Source of the DNA: Chionis minor
Lineage: Eukaryota; Chordata; Aves; Charadriiformes; Chionididae
Length of the DNA: 64,000 nt
Direction of reading: 5' to 3'
Assembly: GCA_013398295.1 (NCBI GenBank)
Contig: VZSF01006579.1
Location: 124,001-188,000, forward strand
Below are positions 39,276 through 51,630 of the stretch, one piece after another (positions within the stretch are counted from its first letter, which is position 1; each line of letters opens with the position of its first letter). Made by a program: the position numbers and the translations under genes. The notes beneath the pieces are model-generated. The model made no database searches and was not told the DNA's origin. It was given only the letters and a program-made list of their open reading frames with translations.

Positions 39276-39371
39276 AAAAAAAAAAAAAAAAACCAAACAA
39301 CCAAAAAAACCCCCACACACAAACAAGAAAACCCCAAACACAAAAAAAACGAAACCACAAAAAAAAAAAAA
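39276..39371 (+). repeat. A-rich low-complexity tract with AAACC/CACA units
   Basis: About 95 bases made almost only of A and C, with A runs of 8-17, inside IPPK intron 1. No target-site duplication or element body was recognised next to it. Confidence 0.8.
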
Positions 39372-42300
39372 TCTTTTTTGGGGGGGAAGTTTTCATCTAG
39401 ATCTGTTCCTTTGTGCAATTCAATAGGCACAAATACAGATACACTGCCACATTACAAAGGTTAACCCATCGGATGTCAAAGATGCCACCTGCTTCAGAAC
39501 TGTCACTGCTGAAAACATTGCTCTGCATTTTTCATGCTATTACATTATTGATTCGCTTGACTGATTCTTTACTTGGAAATACCGTGGGTGGTTGTTACCA
39601 TCAGGTTTTTTTGTCAGTTATCTTAAATGCCTTAGATTTTTTTTTTATATTTACAGATTGAACATCCAAGATGTAACATGCTTATCTGCATGCAAATGAG
39701 CAGCCCAAATCCAGAAAAGAACAGATTTCTTAAGAGGTTGTCATTATTCCTTAGCAGTTTGAGAATCAGATCAACTAGATCCTTATGCTCCCTAAATTTC
39801 ACTCTCTACATGCACCTCTGCAAGCCCTTCCACTGCTTAACACCGCTTCCCAGCAAGGCACTATTACCATCAAAGTGCTTAGTTAATTGGACAATAGTCC
39901 CATACAGATCAAAAGATGAAAAAAAACATAAAAAAAGGCTGCAAAATCAAGCAGAGAAAAACAAAAAAGAAACAGCACACAGACTGCAGGCAAATGTAAC
40001 ACATGGAACATTAAGAGGCTTCACATCTTTTGAAGCAAGACAAGCTAGAAAAACAGTGAATTCAAAGGAAGAATTCTGTCTAATTTTTTTTTTTAATCCA
40101 GCTGCCCTTTCTCTGCAAATATGTTCAGTATCCAGTCAGTGACAAAAAGACTGAAAAAAATGGAAAAAGCCATCAGAATATCAAGCACGACTGCTCTTAC
40201 TTTCCAAATAAAGAATTTAAGTGTGACTCTCACATGAAAGTACAGCAGTTTGGTAACAGGTAACAAACAACAAACAATTACTGGCATCCAGGACCATACT
40301 AGGGCTACAACAATTTCCTGTTGTTAGAGAAAACTCGAAATTCTAGCAACAAGGATTCCAAAACTTGTGTCCCTCGAAACACATTCGCAGTTGCTCAGCT
40401 GCCGAGATGATGTAATCAGGAACCTGTGTTCTGGACAGGCACTATCTCAAGCCACAGCATTTTGAGACTCCAGCCTTAAGGTGAGGTCCCTCCGAGAAAG
40501 GCAAACACTTCTTTAGCACGCTATCACAAAACAATTGTTTGGGTGAAATCATAGCGAAAGGTTAATGGTTGCCAACAAGGAGACAAGAAGCTGTGGGAGA
40601 GCTGCAAAAAGGTACTCAAAGAAGTCACTGGCATCACAGAAACACACATAACTCTGGTCCTAATGTATCTTGTGGGGGAAAAGCTTGCTGGTCTTAGTCC
40701 CCAAGAAGGTTATCTGCAAGAATTTTTCCTTCTCCAAAGCAGTCACTACAGCTATTATTTTAATCTTTGGAGTGAAATCCAAAACCAAAGTAATCTTTGG
40801 TAGTTAGGCCAAAATATGACTGGCATCAATCCAGGTACTTTGGATTAGGCAGTAGCATTACGAAACCACGATAAAAGCTGACATTTATTTCTTTACTGCA
40901 TGGTGTTTGATACCAGCCTTATATTTTTCCAAAATGTCCTCTAAACTTCATTGCCATAAGGTAAAGCCACCATGCAGGTCTCCTCAACTGGAGAGTCTTC
41001 ACAAGCTGAACACACCTGGGGCAAATCCATGATCTTGATATTCCCCTTCAGATAAAAACCTTGTTTGCATCACTGAGGGTTTTTTTCAGGTTTCCATCTC
41101 TTGCTACATTATTAACAAAATCTGCTTAAGAACTGGTGCCAGTGAAAGAAACAGGAAAATATGCATAAAAACAAGTTCAAATGCTAGTAAAATTATTTAG
41201 AAGTACAGGAAGATTTGTACTTTCCTTCTGCTGTTACCACCTCAGCTCACATGGCTTTAAAATAAGTTTTTGTATGAAAATATGAAGAATTAGCCTGTCC
41301 AAACACAACGCCTGGGAAACATCACTTCAGCTCCTGCTTTTCCAAATAAGCAGGTTCACGTCCTTTGTTATTACTCTATTATTTTTCTAAACATCATGCG
41401 TTAATTTTTTTTTTGTCTAGAGGCAAAGCCTTACTCTAACATCTAGTTCTGCAACTGCCCTGTGTAACTAGAAAAGAACCTTATCTAGTTGATTACCAGC
41501 TTGTGTTCACATATGCAAGATCTACTGGTAGGAACAAAGACATTTTGGGAAGCAACTTTTTAAGTTCCAAAAGGAAATCCACCCCTCTTCCCCGCCGCCC
41601 CGTCCCCCTCACTCCACACCATCTCATAAACTGTGGTATCTGAAAGCTCACCAGTGTTTTTGTAAGCATTATACGCAATTTTCCACCACAAAGCTACCCA
41701 CCTGTCTACCATACTCTGTTGTCAATAGTTATTCTGAAAAGACATGCGATGCACAAGCAGAACACGAAAATCCACATTTGTTTTGGAGAGTTGTCCATGA
41801 ACTGCCACAAGATTCCAATCGTAAACAGCGTGAGGGAAAACACTCTCACAGACTGGTACCAAATCCCCCCTACAATTATTACTATACTGTTTGTTGCAAC
41901 CAATTACACACACCACCACCACCTCCTGCCTAAGGAGATGAAGATACAAAGCCAACTACTTTTAGACAGAACGGTGCCAGCAAAGGCTCTTGAATTTCTT
42001 TATACAGTAAAAACTAGTTGTTTAATTCACTGTCTTCTGCTGAAGCTAAAGAGCTATCAAAAACTTACCAAACACAGCTCTAAGTATGCCAAAACTTCTG
42101 CCACCATTGGAGTTACTCAAAGCAACCTAATCGTAGCGGACTTATGAGAGTGTACAGTAATAACACCTACACAACGTGCATTCTATCTAGATTTCAATGA
42201 AAGGGAGGGAAAGGCGTTAAATTACACCAAACTGCTATTCAAGCCCTACTTGAACGTACTGATGCGCAAATACTAATTAATGACAGTTTCAATGGTACTA

Positions 42301-44312
42301 AATATGAACTATGGAACTATTTTGCTGACATTAAGGTATTTCTGAGGTAGCACATTGGAGCTGCATGCAGTATGTGCCAATTAAAAAAGTTATTTTGACA
42401 CTTTTTATTCCAAATATACATTCCACAACACTTTCAATTCCAACTCTAGTTTGAGGGATTTTAACAGAAAACAATGGTTTCTATTCAGAAAATACAATTT
42501 CTGTGAAGGAGGCAAATGGACATCTCAGAAAAGACAGCTGCACAGAGAATTCCTTCTTCTGAGAACTAATAAAACTCAGTAAAAACACTCTCACCGTGCT
42601 GCCCAGGCATTTCAATCCAAGCTTACCTTTATGATACTCAACACGACATTTTTAAAGGTCTCCTCATGCAGCGTGTCAGCATGCTGTGCAATGTGGAGGG
42701 ATGAAAACGAGCTAAGCACTGGAAAATTTTGCAGCTTTTGAATAAAGCACACACAGTAATATTGTATACAACTGTTGTTTTCCGATGCAGTTTTGTTCTG
42801 CATAAGGTGGATAAGATCACACAAAACAAAGTGAGGAAAGCTACATTTCCTGCCAGTATAGAGGAAGTTTAGCAATTGCTCACACAAAGTGCAAGGGAAG
42901 TATTCAAAGATCAGAACAATACTCTTTTATGTAGCATTGAAGTGCCTTAAGAACAATCTTTTTATTTCTTTACACGAATAAAGAATTTCTGGCATAGCAC
43001 CTGGCTTGACACCATTCAATATCTTAAACCATTATTTGGAAGCAAACACCACCACAACACTTGTTTTCTTTAGCACAGAGCTGACAGCTTGCATCAGATT
43101 TCAGGTGCTCATTCCACTTCTTTTCCTGCGTGGTTATGATCTGGATTCCAATGACAGTTAGGCACTAACTCAGGTTTCACTTCATAGCTAAGCTTTGTGT
43201 AACCTTGCAAAATGCAGATGGTACCAATTCCAAGGGAATTTTATGATTGCGCTAGCCATGACGGAGAAGGAAATGTCTGCCCTTCAGCTAAGCCACCTAA
43301 TCACAGCACCTGAAACGGTATCGAGCGATACACCCACGGGTACCGGGTGGAAACACATACCAGAGAGAGAACAGAATGAATAAAACTATTGATGCCCATC
43401 CCTCAGCATACATTACTACAGGCTGTGTAACAAGCAAGAAAAAAACCCAGTCCTTAACACTGAGGAGCGTATCAAATACCTCATCCATCTGGCAAACAGG
43501 TGAGCTATACCAACAAGAACTTGAAAACACGTACTGAGCTTCCTTCCTTTAAACTGCTCTAAACTTCCACCCATCAGCAACATACACTTCCCAGCATTAA
43601 GCTATCTAGTCAGCTTCTGGTATGTGGGGAAACAAGGCGTTTCAGGAAAATATTAATAGGGAGGGGAGGAAATAAGGAGTCAAAACAGTAAGAGGATTTG
43701 AATGAAGTTAAGTAATAAATGGAGAGTCGGAACAAGTTAATAATTCCAAGCATCCTGAACACCTCAACTAGAAGAAACCTGAGCAAGTCTTGGGCTGCTC
43801 TGTGCAATCCAACGCAGAACTCTGTTCTGTTCCTTGCCCAGCACAACCGGGAAGTCAGAAAATGGTTATTGCTTGTCTGAGAAATACTACACTGAGGCAG
43901 AGAAAAGAGCTGCTGAAAGGCTGCAAGGGAGAAAAGAACCAAAGGAGTGAAACGGAACAGGCTGTTAGACTGACCAGCCCTATACAGCACCAAAGCAACC
44001 GACCCACTACTGCTGTCAACTGAGGGAAGACACGTGCAGCACGGAGAGCTTGTAGTCCTATGAACTCCACCATCACCGCATTCACTACACGCTCAGACCA
44101 AAAAAAAAAAAAAAAAGCTTTTTGGATAACTACTTGAATCTCATCAACTGCAAAAAGTAACTCACTCAAGTTTGAGCTAGCACAGAACCCAAACAGAAAA
44201 AACAAGACCGTTTTTAATCAAGGCTAGCTACCTTGCGAGCTTGTCTGAAAAACCAGGATTCGTTTTACATTTTCACTGCATATAGCCTTCAGCATTCTCA
44301 AAAATCACTCGT

Positions 44313-44359
44313 AAAAAAAAAAAAAAACCAACCAAAAACCAACAACAAAAAAACCCAAC
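44313..44359 (+). repeat. A-rich AACC/AAC simple tract
   Basis: An A run of about 15 followed by ACC/AAC units, similar in make-up to the tract at 39276. It lies in IPPK intron 1. Confidence 0.75.
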
Positions 44360-47300
44360 TGCCCAGACATAAAGCGGAGTTTGAATTTCCAAAGAAAGTT
44401 ACCAGAAGAAAATTCTATTCCAACACTCTATTATTAGCAAAATAAGATGATACCTCTGGAAAAAAGTATTCCACGGGGAGGAGAGGAGAGTGGCGGTGCT
44501 GCTGCTACAGTGAAAGCATCGCGGTCACATTGCATTGCAGTGTTAGACCCAAGATTCGCAGCGTTTGTGACTCCCATCTCCTTCCACACACATGCTGTGT
44601 TTTCCCATCTCCATCTACAGACCCCAAGGCGCTAACATGGTACAAGAAGTTTTCATTGCTGCCTTTCTGTTCTTCCTCCTCTCTACACCCAGCGCCACCT
44701 TCCCTTTCGCTTTATGAAAGATACTGCTAGACTGTACTCCATTCGCAGCATCCTTTTAGTGCAGAAACCTGGTAAAGCCAAGGAAAAAGTAAATTTAACT
44801 ACACCAGTGCAATATGGAATTGAAATCCCAATATAGAATTAAAATTTTATATGGATGTTGACTCGAGTTGTTGACTTTTTTGGGGGGAGTTAAAAAAAGC
44901 TTTGCAGCTAATCCACAGAACTGGAAGTGCTTTCAACTTTTAATTCTTTGTTTATAGTAAAAGCTTTGCAGATTGTACTCAAGTAGAGTTAGTCCAATTA
45001 GTTATGACATCTACAATTGCAGTTGTACCAAAGAACCAAATCCAAAGTACCAAATACAAATAAATACAAAACTTGTCTCCCTTTTTCTCCAGTGACCACA
45101 GATGTGTATTTAAGTATCAGTTAATCGAGGTTAACACAAGGAAACGCACAGTTTCATACAGGTGCCACAAAGGGCCCCAAATTCTAACTCAAACTGGTGA
45201 CTGCCTCCTCTTCCCAGAAACTTAATTGTCCCTTACAGCAAGGCAGACATCTCTTCCTTTCTCTTCTGCTGACACCACCCTGAAAGCATACTTGGCTTCT
45301 CAACTGGTTTTTCAACTGCTTGCTTCAGTAAATTTGTGCAAAGGCTCCTCTACTTGCTTACAATAAATAACTAAATGAATAAATAATGATTTTTTTAAAA
45401 ATTAAAAAGCAATTACAACTAGGAAAGAAGGAACAAAGCAATATATTATGTTTAGTCATCAATGTGTTTTCTTGTTGTTTTTCTCAGTAGGCAAAGGGTA
45501 TGCGCAGGCGTGGGTTCATTGCTAGACATACCCCCGAAGAACAATGCTGGAAAAACCAGGTCAAAGAAATACCCCACAAGCTAGCAAAAAAGCAGAAGAG
45601 GTTTTAATGGCCCCTAATTCCCATTAAACTTGATGTTGGAATCTTGGTCCAGCTCATTCACGTGTATGTTTTGCTTCTGCCAGAAAATTCTACAAAACTA
45701 GATGCAACCCCCCTCGCTATATTACATCACAGAGCCTTGGCGAATCTTTTCAATACATCCAAGGCCTGAAATGCATCAGAAATAAGAATTAGCATAGGTT
45801 TGGAATTTAAATAGAACCACCTCCTCAAGGATACAAAAATGTTAAAGTTCAAGGCTTATCAAAACAATGTCTTTCCCATTAGTCTAAATAATTCAATGAA
45901 CACAGGTGGCATTTTACCTTTTCTGATGATTTTTTACTGTGAAAGAACCACGACACCATAATGTAGTCATATTTTAAATCAGAGCAATATTCGGCCATTG
46001 TTAATAAGCTGTTGTATTTATACCCACAAGGAAGAACGACTATTTCTTCTGTATTTCTGCCCTACCTGAAGGCTTTAATACAGGAATCAGCGGTCTGTTC
46101 TATATTTCCTCAGAAGTGAGACAGTCATAGATGTTAATTCACTATTCCACAGACGTTAACAAAATAAATGAACAGAACACAACTGAACGAAATCCACTTT
46201 ATAGTCCAGGACCTGGAATTTTTCAGGAATGTCATAGAAGTTTTGGGGACAATATTTTTCTTACACTAATTTTATTAGGACAAAACACGTTTAGCCAACT
46301 CCGCACAGAAAAGCAATGGAATAAGAAACGGGGCACGCAGGTTTTTTAACTTGTACAAAATAACACCATCAGATGGAGTGCCTTAACAAGATTCTCTCAA
46401 CGAGACAGCAATCAGTATCGATTGCGATCAGTATCGCTCCCTTCCTGCCAAACAAGACCAAATAGGAAAGCTGCAGCTAGCTAGTAATTCTGACCGTGAG
46501 CTTTTCACTCTTTCAGCAAAACCCCGTGTCTAAACATAAAACCTTGTTAATGGCCCTCTCTCAAAGTAAGTTTATCACAACAAAAATTTTACAGTAAGAA
46601 TAATGTGTCGTTAATCTTAAAAACAAACCAACCAACCACAGGAAAATTATTTCATATTGCAAAAGCACTACTAGGAACAATTATCTAACCTGACTTGACA
46701 CAAAGCAGCCCCTCATAAGTAGAATTATTTTATTTCAAAAACCAAAACCAAATCCATCTCCCCTAGATGCACAAAGTGCCCTTCTGCACACATTTTGCAG
46801 CCATCGTAATGCAGCTGCCATCAGAAGCAGCTACAGATACAGAAAAATCCGAGACTACTGTTAAAACACAAAACACTCTCTCCTACCAACCTCTGCTCTC
46901 TACAGTCCCCTACAAAGCCAGGACAAGGATCAGGAGGGATGCCCGCAAAAGCAGCACTGTGATATCCTCCATCTTTACCCATATCTCCTGAAGGCAGAGG
47001 GGAAAATCACAGAGAAGAGCCAGGTATTAGTCTCTTACTGCCGCCACCGACTCCAGGAATCCTGCAAGTTTGATTACCTGACTGGACTCCCTCGCTCAGC
47101 CTCCTTAGCTCTGCTTCATTTCTCCATTCACCCTCCCTCCTCCTTTTCTATTTATGCTACATATGCTCTGGAGATGGTTTATGCATTTGCTAATTAAGTC
47201 CCATACCAAAACCCAAGGATATCTGTAAGAGCTGCAAGCACTCCAAGACAAGTACATTACTACTAACAATGAAGGCACTTAAAAGATACAAACCACCGCC

Positions 47301-49568
47301 TTTTGCAAGCACAAAACCAAGCTTCCTCTAGATCATCTAACAGAATAAAAAACAAGTCAGGGAAAAAAACCCTCCTCTTTTCTTGTACCACCTCCCAGTA
47401 GTTACCCCAAAACGCAAGCTTAATGTTCAAAACATATTTTAAAATGAAGCATTTGGTTACTCTAATATCTCAACACACAAAAAATAAAAATAAGTAGAAA
47501 TCAACTGCAGTGACGCACAGGAGGAATGGATGTACTTTATCTCATAAAGCAAAAACTAGAGATTGCAAGTGTATGTTTCAACAGTGAAAAGAAATATAAG
47601 TCATTATTTCTAGAGTCGCTTACACTACTTTCTACAAATATTTCCTGGTGCCTTTTGAAACAAAACATTAAGTGTTTCTATAAGACCAAACAAGTGATTA
47701 AAATGCAGAACTACAAATGAGGATTTCCAGCTTTTGAAAAACTAGGTATCACCACCATGGAAAGAATCAACAGCTCACAAGAAGGTAACTGTTCTACAGC
47801 AGCAGCTCCGAACCCTCTCTACTGCACAAGAGCAGAGAGGAGGAGGAGGGAAAGCACAGTTTAGCCACCTTTCTAAATCAGAAGCCAAATTTGATGCAGA
47901 AGGAGTGACAGTCCAATAAAAATGCAGGGAATAAGAAGCACCCTTTCTAAACTGCCTGGCTGCCTGTGATAGTGCTTGGTTGGGGTTTCGTAGAGCTGTA
48001 CCTACCAGCACCGCAGCACTTTATGTGTCTCTGAGATGGCAACTAGAACAAGCAACCAGACAATTCATTGTATGGTGTGAAGGGTGGCAAGTAAGTTATT
48101 TGAAGAGGATACTGTGATTCAATCAAATATTTAAAATTGCAACCAAGGACAAGGATCATACAGGCACTGCCTGAACAAAGTTGCAGTTTTTGTATACTTC
48201 GGAGGGATCTTTCCAAACGTCTCGAGCCCTGTCTTCAGGAATCTGATGGGAGTTGCTAGTTGTATTTCTCACCGAAATCAATGAGGTAGGAAAGCTGCCT
48301 TTGTTCATCATCTACTAGAAGCATTTCAGCAGCCTGCAAGACTATACAAAGGCTTTTTGACTGTAATTCAATTTCAATTTGGATTAAGTTCATCACAGCC
48401 ACAATAAAAACCAACAGGAAAAGTTCTATCAACAGAGAAATTTGTTTCATGATATTGTATGTCTTCCAGAATTTTAGATTCTTTAAAATTGAAACTTTAA
48501 AAAGCCATGAAAGCAGAAGTTTGAGTATGCACCAAGCTAGCAAGCAGGCAGCTCCAGAGATAACAATGGCAACTGGAAATGCTCGGCAGACATTCCATCT
48601 TTATTCATCAGATCACTTTCTACACGCTGGAGAACCAATTACAGTAACTCGGTAAAACTATCACTATAAGAAGAGATGTGCTGACTAGACCGAGCCCCGC
48701 CTGAGTCCTCTCCTCTTAGCTGCATGCATAAGGAACAGAGACCACTTGCAGTGATTTCAGCCACTCATTTCAGTGCGGCGTTCCGCAGGCTGTGTGAGTG
48801 CAGGCACACAGGGAGACTCTCATCACTGTCACGTTCTGCGGGACCAGTAAGAAGAAAGCACATCAGGCAGCACTTTACAACGCTTTCACCAAAAAAACAG
48901 AGCATTTTCCACAGAATGCCAACATCTGACTGTCAGACAAACCTTTGTCTATGTGCCGCCATTCAAAGGCACAGGAAAAAACACTCCCGTGTTGCCGGCA
49001 TCCAGGGCTTATCAGCTCATCGCTAGCAGAGCTATTTGTTGGGTATGTGACTCTTCTATGACCAAGTTTTTAATTTTGGTGCTGCGCTAACTCTGCATTA
49101 GCAGTGCGTTACATTCACGTCTTAAAGGGAAAGATACAGGGAATGGAACAAACCAAAGAAATAAGCCTTAAAACAGAAGGGCACCATGGCCTGATGATGC
49201 GCACCTTGCTCCTCTTGACGCTTCACCCCCAGTCCAGCCACGCTCCACACCACCAAGAACACGAGCGTCCGTCCCGGCTGCCTGCTCACCCCAGCCCAAA
49301 CACCCTGTGCTTGACACACAAACTTGCACAGTACCTGTTATCAGTGCTTCAAAGAGCAGTCCAGAGGGCAGGAGTTGAAACAAAACTCCCTGGATCTTAC
49401 TTCATAAAGGGCAAAGAAGCTCATGCCTTCTTCTCCAGAAGGGCGCAAAGTAATTTATTTTTTTGTTGTTGCCATTTTGGTTTTTAAAACTTCTCAGATC
49501 TTCCAGAAGCAGCAAGGAAGAGAGGTTCAGACCTACAGAGGTAGGGACCAGCTTCCTCCCCACATTCC

Positions 49569-49596
49569 AAAAAAAAAAAAAAAAAAAAAAAAAAAA
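49569..49596 (+). repeat. Uninterrupted poly(A), 28 bases
   Basis: The longest homopolymer in the window, in IPPK intron 1. The sequence before it was not recognised as a retroposed gene or SINE. Confidence 0.9.
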
Positions 49597-50890
49597 CCCC
49601 GCATCAAAAGGGAGAACGTGGAAGCAACGAGCACACACACAGTTCCACCCTGGCCTCACACTCACAACCCCGGCACTTGGTCTGACCATCCATTCATGTC
49701 TCCCTCGTCACAACAAAATTGCTGTCCCTCCCACTGGCATTGAAACACAAAAACCATGAACCAAAGCGATACAGAATGAAGCAAGAACAGTAAAGTGAAA
49801 TTCACTAATTATGCTGCTGTTCCATTCGCACAAACCTGAGACTGACTGACATCAGATCACAAGAACGATGATTAATCATGCAAGTACGTCCTGTTTGTAA
49901 GAGGCACCAAGTAACAATTAGCATCAAAACAGTATTTTATAAGAGTTTGACATCAGTAGACACAAAGCTCTAAGACGTAAGCTTTGCTGGTTCAAAGCTG
50001 TCTATAAAGGAAAAACCATATCTATTTCACTTTCACTCTATCTTAAAGTTTTAGCATCTTGTTAAAAAGAGAACTGACGCACCCAGCAACTATTCTGAAT
50101 CTCTGGCAGACTTCCTCACTTTCCATGTATTTTAAGATATCACAATTACATTGCTATTAATCCATTACGTATTCTGATCCCTATCACACAGTGACTAAGT
50201 ATTTTTTTAAACTGCCTTTTTCAAAGCTAAAATTTAGATGGGAAATAAAATCGTGCACTTTCTTCTTGTACCAAAAAAAGCTATTATATAAAGAAAAAAG
50301 AAACAAGAGCCACAGAAGTGCCCTTCGTAAAGCCTGGAGAGCACCTTGAGATTTCCAGCGTTCTCCCAGGCTTGCTATTTGTTAATGTTTTTTTTACACC
50401 TAGTTTACACTTATAATCCAGAAAAGAGACATAAAAAGTGTTTTCAGTCATTCATTTAGATGTTATTAAAAAATAAAAATACGGTCTTCAGGATTCGTGG
50501 ATTATTTTTTTTTCCCCCCCACATAAAGCCTACATTTTATCATTTTGGCTTTACTGGTTTTAGATCTATGAAGCATCAGGAACATTCTGTGGCAACTCCA
50601 TACTAGAATTTAAACGGAAATACAAACAGGTTTATGAGACAATAGCCACAAGTACTTTTTAGAAGAAGAATAAGCTCCTCCAAGGGACACGTACAGTCAA
50701 AACCCGGATCCCAATACGCTGAGTAAATAACACGCGCGCACAAACGGGGCAAGACTACCGTGACAGCAGTCAAAAGAGCGTGTGCTTTTTAAATCGACAC
50801 GAGATCTGCTTGGCTGGATTTACCTTCATTTAATTGTCACTGCTCACCGAAACGCTGCACCTATTTTACGGTATTATTTTTTTCTTAATT

Positions 50891-50937
50891 TAAAACACAA
50901 AAACCCAACAAAAAAAAAAAAACCACAAAAAAAAACA
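50891..50937 (+). repeat. A-rich AACC/ACA simple tract
   Basis: Another A/C low-complexity tract, a few hundred bases from the CpG island. Confidence 0.75.
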
Positions 50938-51367
50938 CCTCTCCCAAAGGGTGGATGGAGGCATGGAGGTGAAGTTTCGCACGGAGCCTCCGGCCAGGCC
51001 AGCAGCGGACAGGGCACCCCAGAGCCCACGTCCACGCTCAAGCTCTCGGGCGCAGGCACCGCCAGTGACAAAAGGAAAAGTATTTCTTCCCCGGCTTTCC
51101 TTTTTCTGTCACTGATACACACGCGTTACCATGGGAAAGGGACATTTTCAGTGTTTTTCCTCACAACTCCCGTTTCTAGGCGGCCGCTGTCCACTCACCG
51201 TCTCCCACTGCCCCCAGCCCGGCGGGGGAACCCCGGCAACCGCCACGCTCTCCCGGGGCGCGCTCCCGCCGGCTGGCAGGGATGGAAACGCGGCCCCGGG
51301 AAAGCGAGCGAGCGGCGGGGCCGGGCGGCCGCTCCCGCCGCGGGCGAGGCCCGAGCACCTGGAGGCC

Positions 51368-51382
51368 NNNNNNNNNNNNNNN
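51368..51382. other. Assembly gap, 15 N
   Basis: A run of N inside the CpG island, with extremely GC-rich sequence on both sides. It is the most likely place for the unfound IPPK first coding exon. That exon needs about 81 coding bases, so the true gap would have to be larger than 15. Confidence 0.99.
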
Positions 51383-51514
51383 CTGCGCCCCGTGGGGACG
51401 GTGCCTGCCGCCGGCCCGCCGCCCTCACGCCTCCCCCATGGCGTCTGCGCACCGCCCCGCCGCAGGAAGTCCCGCCCTCCGACCGGAGCGCCCGGCCCGC
51501 CGCGCGCGCAACGC

Positions 51515-51525
51515 GCCGCCATCTT
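51515..51525 (-). promoter_or_regulatory. IPPK: YY1-type site AAGATGGCGGC
   Basis: An exact match to the YY1 core seen just downstream of start sites in many CpG-island promoters. Its usual sense orientation agrees with - strand transcription toward IPPK. Function is inferred from the motif only. Confidence 0.6.
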
Positions 51526-51528
51526 AGG

Positions 51529-51548
51529 GGCGGGCAGCGCTGCCCGCC
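51529..51548. repeat. Perfect 20-bp palindrome in the promoter
   Basis: Centred on AGCGCT, with GGCGGGC and GCCCGCC arms. Complementarity stops at the 21st base pair. It overlaps the second YY1-like motif by three bases. Confidence 0.85.
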
Positions 51549-51555
51549 GCCATCA
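51546..51555 (-). promoter_or_regulatory. IPPK: Second YY1-like site (TGATGGCGGC)
   Basis: A near match to the YY1 core in the same orientation as the first site. The two flank the 20-bp palindrome at 51529-51548. It is weaker than the first site because the leading AA is replaced. Confidence 0.4.
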
Positions 51556-51586
51556 TTGAGCGGGGCAGAACGTGAGGGGCGGCGCA

Positions 51587-51630
51587 TTTTTTTTTATATC
51601 TATATATCTATCTCTATTTATCTATCTATA
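51587..51630. repeat. T run followed by TATC-type microsatellite
   Basis: Nine T residues, then imperfect TATC/TATA repeats, directly next to the CpG island. On the - strand this reads as an AT-rich block ending in TATAAAAA just upstream of the GC boxes. A TATA-like role is possible but not supported beyond the motif. Confidence 0.7.

Larger units (their letters stand above)
37133..51180 (-). other. IPPK: IPPK intron 1, about 14 kb
   Basis: Runs from the CpG island to the exon 2 acceptor. I searched the - strand for the missing GEGNKS...AHAQ coding exon and did not find it here. The intron contains A-rich simple tracts at about 39276-39371, 44313-44359, 49569-49596 and 50891-50937. It has many chance ORFs with no recognisable domain. 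No RNA gene was identified. Confidence 0.7.
51180..51590. promoter_or_regulatory. IPPK: CpG island, probable IPPK promoter and 5' region
   Basis: About 400 bases that are very GC- and CpG-rich, set in otherwise AT-rich DNA. They lie upstream of IPPK exon 2, where the gene start is expected. GC boxes (GGGGCGG type) and two YY1-like motifs read on the - strand support transcription toward IPPK. A sequence gap interrupts the island. The exact start site cannot be seen. Activity in the opposite direction is possible, but no gene was recognised to the right. Confidence 0.75.

Noticed and set aside
51148..51587. - strand ORFs starting with MAARCARGG and MRRPSRSAP near the YY1 sites
   Set aside because: The first ATG is part of the YY1 motif. 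Both frames cross the gap, and neither resembles the IPPK N-terminus (MEEGK...GEGNKS expected). At most they mark upstream ATGs in the 5' leader.
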